A stretch of 64,000 bases of DNA. Origin: Progne subis subis. Lineage: Eukaryota > Chordata > Aves > Passeriformes > Hirundinidae. The first letter of the stretch is position 1, and each line of letters opens with the position of its first letter. The translations under genes and the position numbers were made by a program. A model generated the notes under the pieces. That model did no database searches and had not been told where the DNA came from. It was given only the letters and a program-made list of their open reading frames with translations. Shown here in pieces: positions 61,801 to 64,000 of this stretch. The stretch lies in assembly GCA_022316685.1 (NCBI GenBank), contig JAKJHU010000302.1, positions 179,264 to 243,263 on the forward strand, read 5' to 3'.

Positions 61801-64000
61801 GGGTGATCCAGGTGGCACCGCTGGACACTGCAAAGGCATTTTGCATAATGGCATGGAATGTAACACTCTGGCATTTGTGAGACTGATCTGGCCATGTCAT
61901 AAACTACTTTTCCAACCAACAGCAGCTTCTCTTGTTCCTCAATTGGCCCACTCAATCTTGACAGTTGTCCATCCGCAATGTGCCCGCTGCTCCTGCGTGC
62001 TGCCAGTCCTTCCCTGGCAGTGACAGCAGGAGCTGCTCCTGCCGCCAGCCAGCTCCTCTGCCTGGAGTCCCTTCCCCTGCTGGCAGTACAAGCTGCCTCT
62101 TGCCTTGAGCCAAATGCCTGCCTGCACCTTGGGCTGGCTTTGCCAGCTCTCTTTTTCCAAGTGTTTGACTCCCAGGCTCCTGCCACAGCCCAGGGACATT
62201 TGTTATTTCCATCACCTGCTAGTTTTACACTATGAACCATTCTGGTTTTACCTAAGAGGTGAATCATTAAGATCGTGGTGCTTTCTTGTACACAATGTCC
62301 AGTTCAGACCAAGAACACGCTGTTCTTAGATCTGAGATCGTGGCTGTTCCTACACCATTTGTTCCACACTGCATGACTAAAGAAAATCTATCCTTTTCCT
62401 TTCTAAGTTTAAGCTACAGCTTAGTGCAAATATGTGTTAAAAGAGAATGAATCATCCCCCTTTTATTTTTTGGTCACTAGTGAATACCTCCCTGAAGGAT
62501 ACAGAACAACTCAAAAATGTTGTGCATACAATGAAGAAAGCGCAATACAAAACTCCCTCTGGATGACGAGGTTAGAAAACCTGTTTTAATCTGTGTCACT
62601 GATTCTCACAGCATCTCCTTAAACTGACAATAAATTAAGCTGATTTCCCCAATGCTGAGGCAGTTTTGCAAAGAAGCAGCAGGATGTCAAGATGCTAAAT
62701 AAGAATCCGGCATTACCTGTAATGTTCACTGCTGCAATATGTATCAGTACACAGCAAGGCAGATGGGGTTAACACAGTGATTCCTCCCCTCCCCTCTGCT
62801 CATGTACATCCCATTGTCTCCTCTGCAGAAGTCGCAGGCTATGAAAACAAGGCAAGGTTGCTCCCTATTTTTCTTCTCCTACAGGACTTGGTAGACACCA
62901 TGCTTTTTCAAAGGACTGCATGTGCCTCTCCCCAGCTTGCTTCTTGCTCATTCTACAAAAGCAGAGAGCTGCAGGAGTTTCAGGCATGTGAGTGCCTGAT
63001 CTCTCTTTCCCTCTGAAGGCTCTGCCTCCCAAGCCCTGCTTCCCTGCTGTGCTTTGGCATGAGAGCCATTCAAGCCCGAAACACAAGGGCAGTGGACTTC
63101 AACTGCCAAGCCTCTCTTTGCAGTGGGATTGCTTTTACCCTGCAGCCTCCATGCGCAAGGGCTCTGTGGGAGCAGGGGCCATCACATCCTGACCTGGACA
63201 CAGAGCCAGGAAAAGGAGCAGATCCTGCTGCCTTCTGCTCCTGCTGATCCTGGCAGCAACTCCCCTGCCAGTTCCTCCAGGGAACTGCACACCAAGGGCC
63301 TCCATCATTGTAATGGCTCTGAGAACTTGTTGCTTCCCAGTTCTCCACCATCCCTCTGGATTGTGGAACATCTCAGCACAAGTGTCCATGGCCCTTCCTT
63401 CATCCCCAGCCTGCAGCAGTCACGGTCACTGTTGCCTCCCCCTTGCTGCAGCTCATTTGCCAAAGTGCTGCCAAAGGCAGAGGAGCTGGCTCAGGATCCC
63501 TGTTGGCTTCTGGGCTCCAGGATGACCTTCAGAGGGACTCTTGGAGCGCTTCCCAAAGAGCTGCCTGTGGCATGGGGGCTGGATTTGTCCTCCCTGGGTG
63601 GCTCTGGTTGGAGTTCTACGCTCCATGGAGGCCCAAAATTTTCTCAACAGGCTTTTGCAGTGAGTTCTTAGCCAACGTGTGGCTCTGCTCCCATCCCAAA
63701 TCTGTGCTTCCCGGGCCCAGCCTGAGTGCAAGTGGATGATGTGCTGGGCATGGACGGAGAATTCCATGGACAAAATCCTTCCCCATCATCGCATTTACAA
63801 CTGCTCATTGCTCTGCTTAGCACAAATCTGCACTTGTTTTAGTGGAAACATTGAATAGATTGCAGATCCTTACATCTGCAATACTAATGTACAAATACAC
63901 TAAAACCAACGTAAGTTTAAAAATGAAATTTATTTTAAATTGTTGCACCTGCACAGCCAGTATAGAAACATAGAAATATCAATTAAAGCTTATAAAACTA
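61801..64000. other. Host DNA without a supported gene
   Basis: I find no exon chain, domain or repeat that I can name. 61930-62230 and 63000-63700 are moderately GC-rich with overlapping frames on both strands; 62370-62800 and 63830-64000 are AT-rich. Confidence 0.4.

Noticed and set aside
1..64000. tRNA, rRNA, CR1 LINE or other non-LTR elements
   Set aside because: None could be recognised by eye; short degraded pieces could be missed.

Overview
The window looks like vertebrate nuclear DNA, most likely a bird and probably a songbird. It is GC-rich gene-family DNA packed with several retrovirus families, it holds a short bird-like MHC class I fragment, and it has no bacterial-type gene layout. 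The species is an inference, because no single-copy marker gene is present.

Left part (1-16436): a tandem array of a 3.94-kb unit. Each unit carries one intronless minus-strand gene (about 411-413 codons, N-terminal membrane anchor, Pro/Ser-rich body). A TATA box lies just upstream of its ATG, with up to three CRE-like octamers beyond it. Copy 1 runs off the window, copy 2 is complete, and copy 3 has lost its distal promoter and changed its C-terminus. The unit containing copy 2 is split by ERV1 (5777-13199), a young but internally deleted class III-like provirus with a 5-bp target duplication.

Middle part (16437-33552): ERV2, a gammaretrovirus-like provirus (tRNA-Pro-type primer site, UAG between gag and pol) in a tandem LTR-body-LTR-partial body-LTR arrangement. 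It is interrupted by ERV3, an antisense env-less ERVL-like element with a tRNA-Lys1,2-type primer site.

Host block (33553-40702): two tandem 2.27-kb units of an unrecognised minus-strand multi-exon gene. Its small exons (72, 72, 72, 99 and 132 nt) all keep the same phase. Each copy carries a different disabling change, and the second holds a solo LTR.

Right part (40703-57684): ERV4, another gammaretrovirus-like provirus (tRNA-Trp-type primer site), split between pol and env by ERV5. ERV5 is a close relative of ERV3 in the same antisense orientation, with nearly identical LTRs. From 57685 to 64000 there are LTR-like remnants, a GC-rich promoter-like segment with an X-box/Y-box arrangement like that of MHC promoters, a CT-rich minisatellite and a 112-bp remnant of an MHC class I alpha-2 exon.

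No provirus here has a full set of open genes. The relative order that can be read is: unit duplication before ERV1; ERV2 before ERV3; ERV4 before ERV5; ERV1 and ERV5 youngest. Statements of identity come from reading by eye.
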